A stretch of DNA of 64,000 bases from Paracoccaceae bacterium (GCA_033344815.1 JAWPMR010000001.1:3706136-3770135), one strand, 5' to 3'. Positions 51,791 through 60,425 are shown, numbered from the stretch's first letter. Program-made: numbers and translations. The notes: a model not told the origin generated them from the sequence alone.

Positions 51791-52768
51791 ATGCCCATCA
51801 ACACACCACTTTGCGATTTGTTCGGCATCGAGTATCCGGTTCTTTTGGCACCGATGGCGCGGGTCAGCGGTGGTGCCCTAGCTGCTGCTGTGAGCAAGGC
51901 TGGCGGCTTGGGCCTGATCGGCGGCGGCTATGGTGATGCCGACTGGTTGAAGCGCGAGTTCGAGGCTGCAGGGGATGCGCGGATCGGAGTAGGTTTTATC
52001 ACTTGGTCGTTGGCCCTAAAGCCTGATCTGCTTGATCTCGCTCTTGAGCGTGCTCCCGTAGTGCTGATGCTCTCGTTCGGTGACTTTCGACTGTTTCTCT
52101 CAAGAATTAGAGAAGGACAGACGAAGCTCATTGTGCAGGTGCAGACATTGGAACAGGCACGCGAAGCTGTGGACGCTGGAGTCGATGCCATCGTGGCTCA
52201 AGGGACTGAGGCGGGTGGTCATGGTGGATCGCGGGCGACATTTCCCTTTGTTCCGGCGGTATTAGATATCGCAAAGGAAATACCGGTCATCGCAGCAGGT
52301 GGCATCGCCGATGGGCGCGGACTAGCTGCGGCACTGGCACTTGGGGCTTCGGGCGTGTTGTGCGGAACCGGATTCTTTGCCAGCGACGAATCTCTCGCCA
52401 GTGACAATTCCAAACGAGCCGCTATCAGCGCTTCCGGCGACGAAACCGAGCGCAGTTCGGTGTTTGATATGGCGCGCGGCCTGGATTGGCCACCCAACTG
52501 GAACAACCGTGCTTTGAGAAATGCCTTCACACGGCTGTGGAGCGGAGACATCGATGGCCTCGCGCAAAACCTTGAAGAGGAGCAAACTCGTTTCAACGCC
52601 GCGTGGGCGGCGGATGACACAGACGTTGCCGCTGTGATCGTCGGCGAAGCGGCTGATCTGGTTCAGCTCCGTGAACCCGCACAAACCACCGTTCATAAAA
52701 TGATTTCTCAGGCTGAGGATCGTTTGCGGTGCGTTGGTCAATATGTTGAAGCCATCACAAAAGATTGA
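51791..52768 (+). CDS. Nitronate monooxygenase-family flavoprotein
   Basis: A 325-aa FMN-dependent TIM-barrel enzyme of the NMO/2-nitropropane dioxygenase family. It has PVLLAPMARVSGGALAAAVS and GLGLIGGGYGD at the N-terminus. The FMN and catalytic region is AIVAQGTEAGGHGGSRATF, with the GGH motif. The phosphate-binding loop is PVIAAGGIADGRGLAAALAL and then GASGVLCGT. The family oxidises propionate-3-nitronate or other nitronates. Start at 51791; upstream codons overlap the tautomerase gene. Confidence 0.92.
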   Translation: MPINTPLCDLFGIEYPVLLAPMARVSGGALAAAVSKAGGLGLIGGGYGDADWLKREFEAAGDARIGVGFITWSLALKPDLLDLALERAPVVLMLSFGDFRLFLSRIREGQTKLIVQVQTLEQAREAVDAGVDAIVAQGTEAGGHGGSRATFPFVPAVLDIAKEIPVIAAGGIADGRGLAAALALGASGVLCGTGFFASDESLASDNSKRAAISASGDETERSSVFDMARGLDWPPNWNNRALRNAFTRLWSGDIDGLAQNLEEEQTRFNAAWAADDTDVAAVIVGEAADLVQLREPAQTTVHKMISQAEDRLRCVGQYVEAITKD

Positions 52769-52772
52769 AGCG

Positions 52773-53552
52773 ATGCAGAAACCTAAAGGGAGCTGGTCGC
52801 TGGGCGAAACCGTTATGACAAGCGCAGGTTCGGTTACCGCCGGGAGTGCCGGTGATGGACCGGACCTCGTTCTCGCGCATGGATGGCCGTGGTCTTCTTT
52901 TTCGTGGCATCGCGTCATTCCGGCACTGGCTGAAACCTACCGCGTCCACTGGTATGATATGCCGGGCTACGGGCAATCCGATATGCGACCCGAAAAGGCC
53001 ACGGCGCTTGACGTACAGGGCAGCGTGTTCGCGGAGGTGCTGGCGCATCTTCTGCATTGCTGCGATTTTGAGAAATATGCCCTGATGAACGTTGTCGCAA
53101 TGCGCCCTTGGGGGTCAGATTTTTTCGATCACGTCGGGCGACATGTCGAGGCGTTCACTGGCCTGCCACCGCATATCCACAAGGCAGTGGTGGAAGCCTA
53201 TATCCGGAGCGCTCTCGTCAACGAGATCGACAGGAAAGGCTTCTCGAAGCTCGTCGAACCGTGGCTCGACGAAGACGGTCGCGGGAGTTTTTATCGGCAA
53301 TTCTCTCAAGCCGACGAGCGCTTCACCGCCGACGTCGAGCCGATGTTCAATCAAATCCGATGTCCGGTAACCATTCTATGGGGCGCGGACGATCCGTGGA
53401 TTCCGATCGAACGAGGGAAGGCGCTCCATGAACGAATCCCTCAGGCATCGTTTCAATCGCTTCCCGGTGTGGGGCACATGCCGCAGCTCGAAGCGCCGAG
53501 CCAGATTATCGAAGCCATTGCCGGATTTCTGCGAGATGATATCGCGACCTAA
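52773..53552 (+). pseudogene. Alpha/beta hydrolase lacking its nucleophile elbow
   Basis: The 259-codon frame is open and has the oxyanion-side motif VLAHGWPWSSFSWHRVIP, the Asp region ILWGADDPWIPIERG and the His region GVGHMPQLEAP. It passes directly from FAEVLAHLL to HCCDFEKYALMN. In related hydrolases this junction holds about 20 residues with the G-x-nucleophile-x-G elbow (an AHDxGG-type motif) followed by an AHLLH helix. An in-frame deletion between similar AH-containing stretches would explain this. The product should be inactive. It starts 4 bp after the NMO gene. Confidence 0.7.
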
Positions 53553-53597
53553 GCCGGTCATTTAAATAGACAATGCCGATTAAAAAGGATCAGGACA

Positions 53598-54011
53598 ATG
53601 CAGAAAATCAAGGGAAGTTGCCTGTGCGGCGCGGTTGCATTCGAGGTCGTCAACGCGTTCGACAGGATGTTCCTATGTAGCTGTGATCAATGCAGACAGA
53701 TTACTGGGTCGGCCTTTGCATCAAATCTGTTCACGGCGGCAGAGGGGTTCAACTGGCTGAGTGGTGCCGATGATATCATCACCTACCAAATGCAAGGGCG
53801 GGATATCTCGAAATCGTTCTGCCGTGTGTGTGGCTCTTGCGTTCCATGATCCAGCGGCGACGGCAAAAAAATAATCGTTCCGGCGGGCGCTCTGCGAGGC
53901 GAGCCGGAGGTGGCCGAAAAATTCAGGACCTTCATCGCCGAACAGCCGTTGTGGTCATCAAACCTTGGTCAAATCGCTGCGCATCGGGGTTTTCCTCGTA
54001 AGGCAGATTAA
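53598..54011 (+). pseudogene. GFA-family (CENP-V/formaldehyde-activating-type) gene with internal TGA
   Basis: The frame begins MQKIKGSCLCGAVAFEV with the zinc ligands SCLCG, then CSCDQCRQITGSAF and FCRVCGSCVP. TGA follows at 53847-53849 (codon 84). The same frame continues without a shift through KKIIVPAGALRGEPEVAEKF to TAA at 54009-54011, giving the normal family length of about 137 codons. A single CGA-to-TGA change would account for it. The zinc site is upstream of the stop, but the C-terminal strands would be lost. Confidence 0.85.
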
Positions 54012-54068
54012 GGCTTCGCTGATCCTGGTTCAACAGCCGCGCCTGACAACATTCCTAAAGCTGAAGCT

Positions 54069-54431
54069 ATGACAGACCCGTACATCGAAATTGCAACAGA
54101 CTCTTGCGAGGAAAAGCCGTTGATAACCTGTTATGTTCAATACGAACTGAATCCATCGAAAGTCCCTGAATTCGAAGAATATGCACGTGCTTGGGTTCCC
54201 CTGGTCGAAAAATTCGGTGGGACGCATCATGGGTACTATTTGCCGCACGAAAGCCCAAATGACTTGGCTGTCTGCCTTTTTTCTCTCCCATCGTTGGCCG
54301 ATTACGAGGCCTATCGTATAGGCAGTCTTACAGACAGTGAATGCCAGAAAGCATACAAGTTCGCCGAGGATATGGAGTGTAACAGGCGCTACGACCGGCA
54401 CTTCTTGCGACCATTGGAAATGGCCAACTAG
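54069..54431 (+). CDS. NIPSNAP-family protein
   Basis: This is a 120-aa dimeric alpha/beta-barrel-type protein. It has TCYVQYELNPSKVPEFEEYA and VEKFGGTHHGYYLPHES. The C-terminal part is LFSLPSLADYEAYRIGSLTD. NIPSNAP proteins in bacteria are often found beside catabolic genes but lack a firm biochemical role. It is intact, between two disrupted genes. Confidence 0.86.
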   Translation: MTDPYIEIATDSCEEKPLITCYVQYELNPSKVPEFEEYARAWVPLVEKFGGTHHGYYLPHESPNDLAVCLFSLPSLADYEAYRIGSLTDSECQKAYKFAEDMECNRRYDRHFLRPLEMAN

Positions 54432-54504
54432 GTTCGGCCGGTCAAATCACGCGTCCCGCGTGTGCTGCGATCTCTACATCATCCAATCTGTTAGGAGACA
54501 GCCC

Positions 54505-54969
54505 ATGACCCGCCCCCCGCTTCCGCCATTCTCGGAAACTACCGCCGTCCAAAAGGTACGCGCCGCTGAGGAGGGTTGGAACAGCCGCAACCCTCAATTG
54601 GCGACACAGGCCTATACCGATTTTAGCCAGTGGCGGAACCGCTCAGAATTCCTTTCCGGACATGCCGAAATTGAAGCGTTCCTGACGCGGAAATGGATAC
54701 GCGAAAATCAATACCGCCTGATGAAGTAACTGTGGGCATGGACTGAAAACCGGATCGCTGTACGCTTTGCCTATGAATGGTGCGACGAGGCCGACCATTG
54801 GTTCCGCGCTTATGGCAAAGAGAACTGGGAATTCGCGGCGGATGGGCGGATGCGCCGACGTATTGCCAGCATCAATGATCTCCCCATCAAGGCGTCATCT
54901 CGTGTGTTTCACTGGCCCTTGGGGCGCCGCCCCGAGCACCACCTGGGACTGAATGAACTAAATCTATGA
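54505..54969 (+). pseudogene. DUF1348 (NTF2-like) gene with internal TAA
   Basis: The frame starts MTRPPLPPFSETTAVQKVRA after AGGAGA and reads GWNSRNPQL, then FSQWRNRSEFLSGHAEIEAF and LTRKWIRENQYRLMK. TAA interrupts it at 54727-54729. The frame then continues unshifted with [17 protein letters not shown], then [12 protein letters not shown] and [12 protein letters not shown] to TGA at 54967-54969. The total of 154 codons equals the family length, so a single GAA-to-TAA change disabled it. Confidence 0.87.
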
Positions 54970-55198
54970 AAAGGGGACCATTGGCAAAGTCGATGCCGTA
55001 ACCATACAGTCGGAAAAGTCGAAAGCAGCCATAGGCAAAGGCGCAGCGAACGTCTATAATATCACGCAGACCGGTGGGTTCGCTTGCGCTGATATTTTGC
55101 AGCCGCAGCGAATGGCCGATTCGACGGGCCGCGCCGCAGCGTCGCGACCTAGCCGTCAATGGCAGCGATGGGCCGCCTGTATCAGCGGCCCAAGTTTC

Positions 55199-55862
55199 TT
55201 AAATTTCAATGGCTTCAGAGATTGCCAGGGCGTCCTCCAGTTCAACACCAAGATACCGAACAGTGCTGTCCATCTTGGTGTCCCAGTAGAAGCTGGACGG
55301 CCGGGAGATTGCCAGTCTTTTTGTATATCTGTGTTACCTTGGTCCGGCGCATTGAATGCGTTCCATAGGCTGTTGCCTCTAGGCCAATCGATGTGACCCA
55401 GTCGCGGACGATCCGGGCATATTGGCGCGTGGAGATATGCAGACGCTCGTGAAATCGGCCCGGCCACAGATATTCAGATCCGACCGTAAGGGGGTTCTCC
55501 ATCCATTTCGCGACTGATGCGCGTGTGCCTTCTGAAATCTCAAAGCGGACAGGTTTTTTGGTTTTGCTTTGAAGCACCGATGCACGCTCCTTGATCTGTC
55601 CCGAAGCCATCACATCAACGACCTGCATGCGGCATAGATCGCAGCCGCGCAATTTGCTGTCGATTGCCATGTTGAAGAGTGCGAGGTCGCGGTGGTTTTC
55701 TGCGAGCTCAAGACGAACGCGGATTGCCCGGACATGCTTTGGCTTCAGCGGTCGCTTTTGCCCAACGATACGGCCCTTGTTTCAAGCGGGACGAAGCGCG
55801 CGAATGGCTGGTAAGTTTGGGGTTTCCATGACTGATCCTCTAATCCGCCAATCCCTCCCACA
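55199..55862 (-). pseudogene. Tyrosine recombinase/integrase, frameshifted
   Basis: Read on the minus strand, an N-terminal piece has SWKPQTYQPFARFVPLET. A frameshift follows, then LKPKHVRAIRVRLELAENHR and FNMAIDSKLRGCDL. Next come STRQYARIVRDWV and THSMRRTKVTQIYKKTGNLP with VQLLLGH, which include the catalytic Arg/His positions. After LLLGH a missing AC dinucleotide shifts the frame near 55284. The correct frame would continue with DSTVRYLGVELEDALAISEA to TAA at 55199-55201. At least two disruptions, so it is not functional. It may be the relic of the element that brought in part of the island. Confidence 0.8.
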
Positions 55863-55948
55863 TCGTTAACCCGACGTTGACCTAGCCTGGATATCACAGG
55901 ATGCTGCACTTGATATAATGGCGGCAGCGAGCCCAAAGCAGAAGTGAC

Positions 55949-55984
55949 AATTTTCCGCAGCGTTCGTTCGCAGCGCGGAAAATT
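55949..55984. repeat. Inverted repeat beside the integrase remnant
   Basis: AATTTTCCGC and GCGGAAAATT form a perfect 10-bp inverted repeat separated by 16 bp. It lies about 90 bp from the recombinase 5' end and might be a recombination or terminator relic. Confidence 0.5.
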
Positions 55985-56100
55985 CTGAAAGAGCGTGAAT
56001 CTCTCCGCCGCTGCGCGGCGAGAAGGGCGGCTATTCCAGCGAACTAATCTCTAACGACTGAGCAACCCATGAGTAGGAACTCAAACTTCTCGGTAACCGG

Positions 56101-56694
56101 TCAGGGCTGTGAAGAATTTTCAGCGTGGCGATCAACTAACCGCTGGGCGATTGGTGCGAAATGCCAGAAATCCGGCGTTTCCATGTCCGGGAGCTTACCT
56201 GCATCATCAAGGAAACGCACAGCGATGATCTGCTCGACGTTCGGGATTTTTTCAAATGCGGCAATCTCATCCGCATTCATTGGCCCGCCTTGCAAGTTTA
56301 ACGAATGCACCGATGCCTCCGACAGACGGTTGAAATATTCCGGTTTGGTCGCGCAAAGGTAGCGTTTCGCAGCAACGTGGTAGCGCGCGCAATCCGTTAC
56401 GATGCGGGGAAAAAACTGCTCCAGCACCTCAGCGCCCGCATCCTCGTGATGGCGGTCTTCCGTATCTTCCATCGAAAAAGTGCCAAATTCGCTGGTGAAA
56501 TGACCAATATCGTGGAGCAGCGCGCCGATGATGATTTCCTCTGTTTGGTTGTTTTGCTGCGCAATGGTGGCACCTTGCAACATGTGCTGGCCCATGTTCA
56601 CAGGTTCGCCCAGATATTCCTCGCCGCCGCGTCTCTCGAAGATCGAACCGAGAAAGTCCACGATGGTATCTTTGGTTAGAGTCGGCGTGCTCAT
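56101..56694 (-). CDS. tmpB: TmpB-type HD-domain mixed-valent diiron oxygenase
   Basis: This is a 197-aa HD-domain protein of the PhnZ/TmpB group. Metal ligands are seen in NMGQHMLQ, LLHDIGHF (HD), RHHEDAGAEVL and RYHVAAKRYLC. The substrate-gating tyrosine/glutamate pair characteristic of PhnZ-like oxygenases fits EEYLGEPV (YxxE). In the pathway described in Leisingera caerulea, TmpB oxidatively cleaves the hydroxylated trimethylaminoethylphosphonate to glycine betaine and phosphate. It overlaps the end of the dioxygenase gene by 4 bp, which makes the tmpA-tmpB assignment strong. Confidence 0.87.
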   Translation of the reverse strand: MSTPTLTKDTIVDFLGSIFERRGGEEYLGEPVNMGQHMLQGATIAQQNNQTEEIIIGALLHDIGHFTSEFGTFSMEDTEDRHHEDAGAEVLEQFFPRIVTDCARYHVAAKRYLCATKPEYFNRLSEASVHSLNLQGGPMNADEIAAFEKIPNVEQIIAVRFLDDAGKLPDMETPDFWHFAPIAQRLVDRHAENSSQP

Positions 56695-57836
56695 TCTGCG
56701 GCCTCCAGTGCCGTTTCGCGAAGCATGGCGTCATAAGTAGATCGCAGCCCATCTTTGTCGGCGTAACACCCTTGAAACCAGCGTGTGCCTGCGCCTGCAT
56801 ATCCTTTGCGCGCATGCAAGACGCGCGTATTGTCTACGATGAACGCTTCACCGGGGTTAAGCCGGAATGTGACTTCCATCGCCTCGTCATCGATGATTTC
56901 GCCCAAGCGGCGATAGGCCGCGTAATAGAGTGCCATCTTATCGAAAGGTATGTCCGTGACGGCGGCCATAGACCGGTTGTTGAAGCGCACGCCGATCAGC
57001 TCGCCGTCGGGGGACAGCTCAATCATCGGGCGGCGCGACGTCAGGCAAACACCCGCTTCGCTTGCGTATTCAAACCGCGCACAATGATCGACCAGCACAT
57101 TGAAATAATCCTCGTTTTCATCCCGCAGGCGCAGGGCCGCAGCAAACCCATCTACCACCATATTTTCGCCTCCCGCCGCCGTGCTTTCGAGGCAGTAGAG
57201 TACTTGAACGGTCGGAACAGGATCGCGGTAGGGATTGTCGGTGTGCGCTTGCAGACCAAGGCCCGTGAACGCCAGATTGGTTGGATTGACTTCTGTGCGA
57301 ACCTCGAATTTTCGGCCATAGTTCGTCTCGCGCACATGTCCGAACCAATCGACAATGCGAAACAGCGCGCCATCCTCGACGGGGCCGCTGACCACTTTAC
57401 CAAATCCGTAGCGCGTGACGTGACCCAGCCAGTCAAGCATGGCATCTCCACCCGCGTCTAGCGCTGTGAAATCACCTGTGGGGACGTCATCCATCAGGTC
57501 CGCGTCCCACGTTACGATCGCGTCACCGGTCCAGCCGCGCGCGAGCGCAACGTTACTGTCATAGGCATGTGCCACAAGCCAACGGATATCAAAGGAGACA
57601 GTTTTGCCCTCTGGAGCGAAGTTTACCGACAAGCTTTCGCCCACGAGGTCCGCCGCTGCAATATGCGTATCGACCGGAATGTCACGTAGGGCGATCAAGC
57701 GCTGGCCGTTGCCCACTGCGCGGGTTTCGGGGTCCGGAGCATTGTCGCGCAGCCAGATCGCGTGAAACCGTAGATCTCCATTTTGGGTCGGCAGCGTTAC
57801 GAATTGCCCAGCTGGATCGATATTCAGAGAAGCCAT
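56691..57836 (-). CDS. tmpA: TmpA-type 2-oxoglutarate/Fe(II) dioxygenase
   Basis: A 381-aa gamma-butyrobetaine hydroxylase-like enzyme. The N-terminal DUF971-like domain has FHAIWLRDNAPDPETRAVG. The catalytic domain has the Fe ligands in LGLQAHTDNPYRDP (HxD) and the distal His in DNTRVLHARKGY. The coupled TmpB gene downstream points to 2-(trimethylammonio)ethylphosphonate hydroxylation rather than carnitine synthesis. The alternative, a true gamma-butyrobetaine hydroxylase, is less likely given the partner. It is divergent from a LysR regulator across a 97-bp region with a palindrome. Confidence 0.85.
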   Translation of the reverse strand: MASLNIDPAGQFVTLPTQNGDLRFHAIWLRDNAPDPETRAVGNGQRLIALRDIPVDTHIAAADLVGESLSVNFAPEGKTVSFDIRWLVAHAYDSNVALARGWTGDAIVTWDADLMDDVPTGDFTALDAGGDAMLDWLGHVTRYGFGKVVSGPVEDGALFRIVDWFGHVRETNYGRKFEVRTEVNPTNLAFTGLGLQAHTDNPYRDPVPTVQVLYCLESTAAGGENMVVDGFAAALRLRDENEDYFNVLVDHCARFEYASEAGVCLTSRRPMIELSPDGELIGVRFNNRSMAAVTDIPFDKMALYYAAYRRLGEIIDDEAMEVTFRLNPGEAFIVDNTRVLHARKGYAGAGTRWFQGCYADKDGLRSTYDAMLRETALEAAE

Positions 57837-57885
57837 ATTGTGCCTTTCGGAAAGATGAATTTTTGCGGCAAGTTGACTGTAATAA

Positions 57886-57897
57886 TGTATAAATACA
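57886..57897. promoter_or_regulatory. LysR-type palindrome before tmpA
   Basis: TGTAT and ATACA flank AA, a dyad of the T-N10-A type bound by LysR proteins, in the 97-bp region between tmpA and the divergent lysR gene. Confidence 0.5.
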
Positions 57898-57933
57898 AAT
57901 TAAGAGTTACTTTGCTAAGTGTAGGTTTCACTA

Positions 57934-58788
57934 ATGAATGAAGCTCAGTTCAAACTTCCGCCGCTTGAGTGGATACGTGCGTTCGAAGCAGCGGCGCGCT
58001 GCGGCAGCTTTACAGCTGCAGCGGCAGAAACGGGTGTGACACAGCCCGCGATTAGCCAGCGGATCGGCCAATTGGAACAATTGTTTGGCACCGCGTTGTT
58101 TGTAAGGCAGGCGCGCTCTATCACCCTCACAACCGATGGCGAAGCGTGGCTGCCCCACGTGCAATCCGCCCTTGGTGCGATCCGCGACAGTTCGGAGGCA
58201 ATATTCGGTGCAGGACGAAAAAGGCTGACGATTTCTGCAAGCCAATCGGTAATCGATCTGTGGCTGCAACCGCGCATGGGCCAATTTTGCGACATTGCGG
58301 GCGGGGATTTGTCGGTTCAAACCATGGTGGTGGGCGCACATGATGCACCAAAGAGCGGCGTGATAGGGGTCCGCTATGGGACTGGGTCTTGGCCAACTAC
58401 TTACAAGCTGCCGTTGTATAATGAACAAATGGCGGTAATGGCGTCACCCGAACTGGCGTGCCGCACAGACCCTTGGATAAACTGGCCGCGCATCACTTGT
58501 TCCGGCGCGCGCCCCGGTTGGAATGACTGGGCGGCGCAATTTAACTCTCCTACGACACCTGTTCCAAGCTATCGGTTCGACACATTTCTATCCGCACTTG
58601 GAGCAGCGCTTGCTGGCTTGGGCGTAATCGTCGGATCTTTGCCCCTGTGCGCCAAGCAACTCGCGGAAGGTAGCTTGGTAAGATTAAGCGACGATACGTT
58701 GGATCATCACGAAACCTATTGGCTTATAGCGGAACAAGAAGCCGTAACGCGAAACCAATGGGATCAGATCGCAACCGTAATTTCATGA
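57934..58788 (+). CDS. LysR-family regulator of the tmpAB locus
   Basis: This is a 284-aa LysR-type regulator of the GcvA-like branch. The helix-turn-helix is FEAAARCGSFTAAAAETGVT followed by QPAISQRIGQLEQLFG. The effector domain contains LTISASQSVIDLWLQPRM and ALGAALAGLGVIVGSLPL. It is divergent from tmpA. Such regulators next to phosphonate genes typically respond to the substrate rather than to phosphate limitation; that is inference here. Confidence 0.92.
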   Translation: MNEAQFKLPPLEWIRAFEAAARCGSFTAAAAETGVTQPAISQRIGQLEQLFGTALFVRQARSITLTTDGEAWLPHVQSALGAIRDSSEAIFGAGRKRLTISASQSVIDLWLQPRMGQFCDIAGGDLSVQTMVVGAHDAPKSGVIGVRYGTGSWPTTYKLPLYNEQMAVMASPELACRTDPWINWPRITCSGARPGWNDWAAQFNSPTTPVPSYRFDTFLSALGAALAGLGVIVGSLPLCAKQLAEGSLVRLSDDTLDHHETYWLIAEQEAVTRNQWDQIATVIS

Positions 58789-59254
58789 TAGGCGATCGTA
58801 CATAGATGCCTAAGAACGGCTTTGGTTCGAATGCGGCGAGCTCACACTTGATCCGCTCCTTGCTTATACGAGCCAGCGGCGGCGAAAGAACGGTTTCGGT
58901 TGCACCGATCATCGCTGCTTTCAATGACCGCTTCGGTGACCTGCGCTGCGTTGTAACAAGTGCCGTGCCGTAAGTGCAAAGCAATGCTGCGCCAGCAAAG
59001 TTCCGAATTCAAAGGGCAACTAGGTCCGAGATGTGTGAGTTCGATGTAGCCCGGTTTTTGCGCTCGTAGCAAAAGTCCACAAAGCGGGCTGCGACCACAG
59101 CATCTGAGTTGGCTGCTGGATATCGGCTCTGGGCCGCACTTACAGAGGGTTGTGTGATTCTTCTGGCGACATGCTGCGAACGATCTAACGGCGGCAGAGA
59201 GACCCAAAGAGTGCGAGATGCTGCAAGCCGCATGAATGTCGGCGGTATCGAGTT
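58789..59254. other. Non-coding region between lysR and VOC gene
   Basis: About 465 bp. Open frames on both strands have no ribosome-binding sites, and their translations look like the degraded, Arg/Ser-rich readings typical of repetitive roseobacter intergenic DNA. I see no gene here. Confidence 0.6.
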
Positions 59255-59671
59255 CTAATCGTCTCGTCCGGGTTCGTCCGGATTGTCGCAGAACAATGCA
59301 ACCTTGTTTCCGTGAGGGTCGCGAAGGTAGCCGACGAAAAAGTGGGAGCCGTATGTGGGGCGAAAACCCGGCGTGCCCTCGTCAGCCCCACCAGCAGCAA
59401 GCGCCGCTGCGTGCAGTTCTCGAACTTGAGTTTGGCTGTTGATCTCAAATGCCACCATCGAACCGTTTCCAGACGACGCGGGACTACCATTAGATGGTGC
59501 CTTCACGTAGAAATCGGGCGAAACCTGTTTTTGACCGGGTTGGGTCGGAGGAATGTAGCTCAAGTCCCCGTGGTACTCTTCAAAGCTATACCCGAGGGCT
59601 GGCAAGAAGGCAGAATAAAACCGTTCTGCACGTTTCATGTCATCCGCACCGACAGTAACATAGGAAATCAT
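59255..59671 (-). CDS. VOC-family protein
   Basis: A 138-aa vicinal-oxygen-chelate protein with MISYVTVGADDMKRAERFYS at the start and YLRDPHGNKVALF at the end. GGAGA precedes the ATG at 59671. The frame upstream adds seven residues of no note. The metal-site residues do not match glyoxalase I and the substrate is unknown. Confidence 0.85.
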   Translation of the reverse strand: MISYVTVGADDMKRAERFYSAFLPALGYSFEEYHGDLSYIPPTQPGQKQVSPDFYVKAPSNGSPASSGNGSMVAFEINSQTQVRELHAAALAAGGADEGTPGFRPTYGSHFFVGYLRDPHGNKVALFCDNPDEPGRDD

Positions 59672-59804
59672 CAGGCATTCTCCTCTAGGCAATTGTTACA
59701 GTTTTGCTGACGATTAGGCGAAGACTGCCGGGCTGTCACCCGCTGTCATAGCGGACCTTGGCGCAGCCGCGGCAAATGCCTGCTTCGTCCCGCATTGCGG
59801 ACCT

Positions 59805-60425
59805 TCAACCCCACCCGTAATTGAACGAAACTGAAATCCGTTCTTCTTCGGCCATGTTCAGCGGGACCTCGTGGCGCAGCCAGCTTTCCCAGAGGAGGAC
59901 CTCGCCGGGTTCGGGCGTGACGTAGTGAAAGCTGCGCATTTCGGGGCGGGCGTCTTTGAGGCGTGTCGGGGCGGCCATCATCATGGCAAGGCGCGGATCT
60001 TCGAATTTGATCACACTTGCCCCCGCGGGGACAGCCACATAGGTCGTGCCGCTGATTACTGAATGGGGGTGGATGTGGCCCGTGTGGATACCGCCCGGTG
60101 GCAGGATGTTGATCCAGATGTCCTCCACCTTGAGCTTGCGCCCATCGAGGTTGAACGCGAGGTCCTTGGCGAAGGTTTTGACGTGCTTGTTCAGCACCTT
60201 CACCAGATCTTTGAAGATCGGAAAACGATAGGGCAGGTCGGTCAGGGACGCATAGCTGGTGTAGCCGGGAAAGCCGTTTTCGTCGCACCATTCCTGCCCG
60301 GCCTCGTCGCCCTCGGCGATGGACCAGCAGGAGGCCTCGAGCTCGGACGGGTCAATGGGTTTGCCCTGCTCGGACAGGGCGGCTTGATAGAGGCGGGTCA
60401 CAAAGAGTGAGGAGATATCTGACAT
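59805..60425 (-). CDS. 2OG-Fe(II) oxygenase, TIGR02466 type
   Basis: This is a 206-aa protein starting MSDISSLFVTRLYQAALSEQ. The double-stranded beta-helix core contains IWINILPPGGIHTGHIHPHS, with the metal-binding His residues, then GTTYVAVPAGASVIKFEDPR. Near the C-terminus are GEVLLWESWLRHEVPLN, with the distal His, and RISVSFNYGWG. This matches the putative 2-oxoglutarate-dependent oxygenases of TIGR02466, whose substrates are unknown. The frame upstream of 60425 to 60638 is non-coding. Confidence 0.87.
   Translation of the reverse strand: MSDISSLFVTRLYQAALSEQGKPIDPSELEASCWSIAEGDEAGQEWCDENGFPGYTSYASLTDLPYRFPIFKDLVKVLNKHVKTFAKDLAFNLDGRKLKVEDIWINILPPGGIHTGHIHPHSVISGTTYVAVPAGASVIKFEDPRLAMMMAAPTRLKDARPEMRSFHYVTPEPGEVLLWESWLRHEVPLNMAEEERISVSFNYGWG

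Noticed and set aside
45399-54969. Stop-codon reassignment or selenocysteine/pyrrolysine explaining the interrupted genes
   Set aside because: TAG, TGA and TAA each interrupt a different gene, a deletion and frameshifts affect others, and the same stops end normal genes. Decay is the simpler reading.
54887-55159. 90-codon minus-strand frame between DUF1348 and the recombinase
   Set aside because: No ribosome-binding site or recognisable motif; it overlaps the end of the DUF1348 pseudogene.
59746-60291. 181-codon minus-strand frame over the TIGR02466 gene
   Set aside because: Alternate frame of a GC-rich gene, Arg/Pro-rich and without a start signal.
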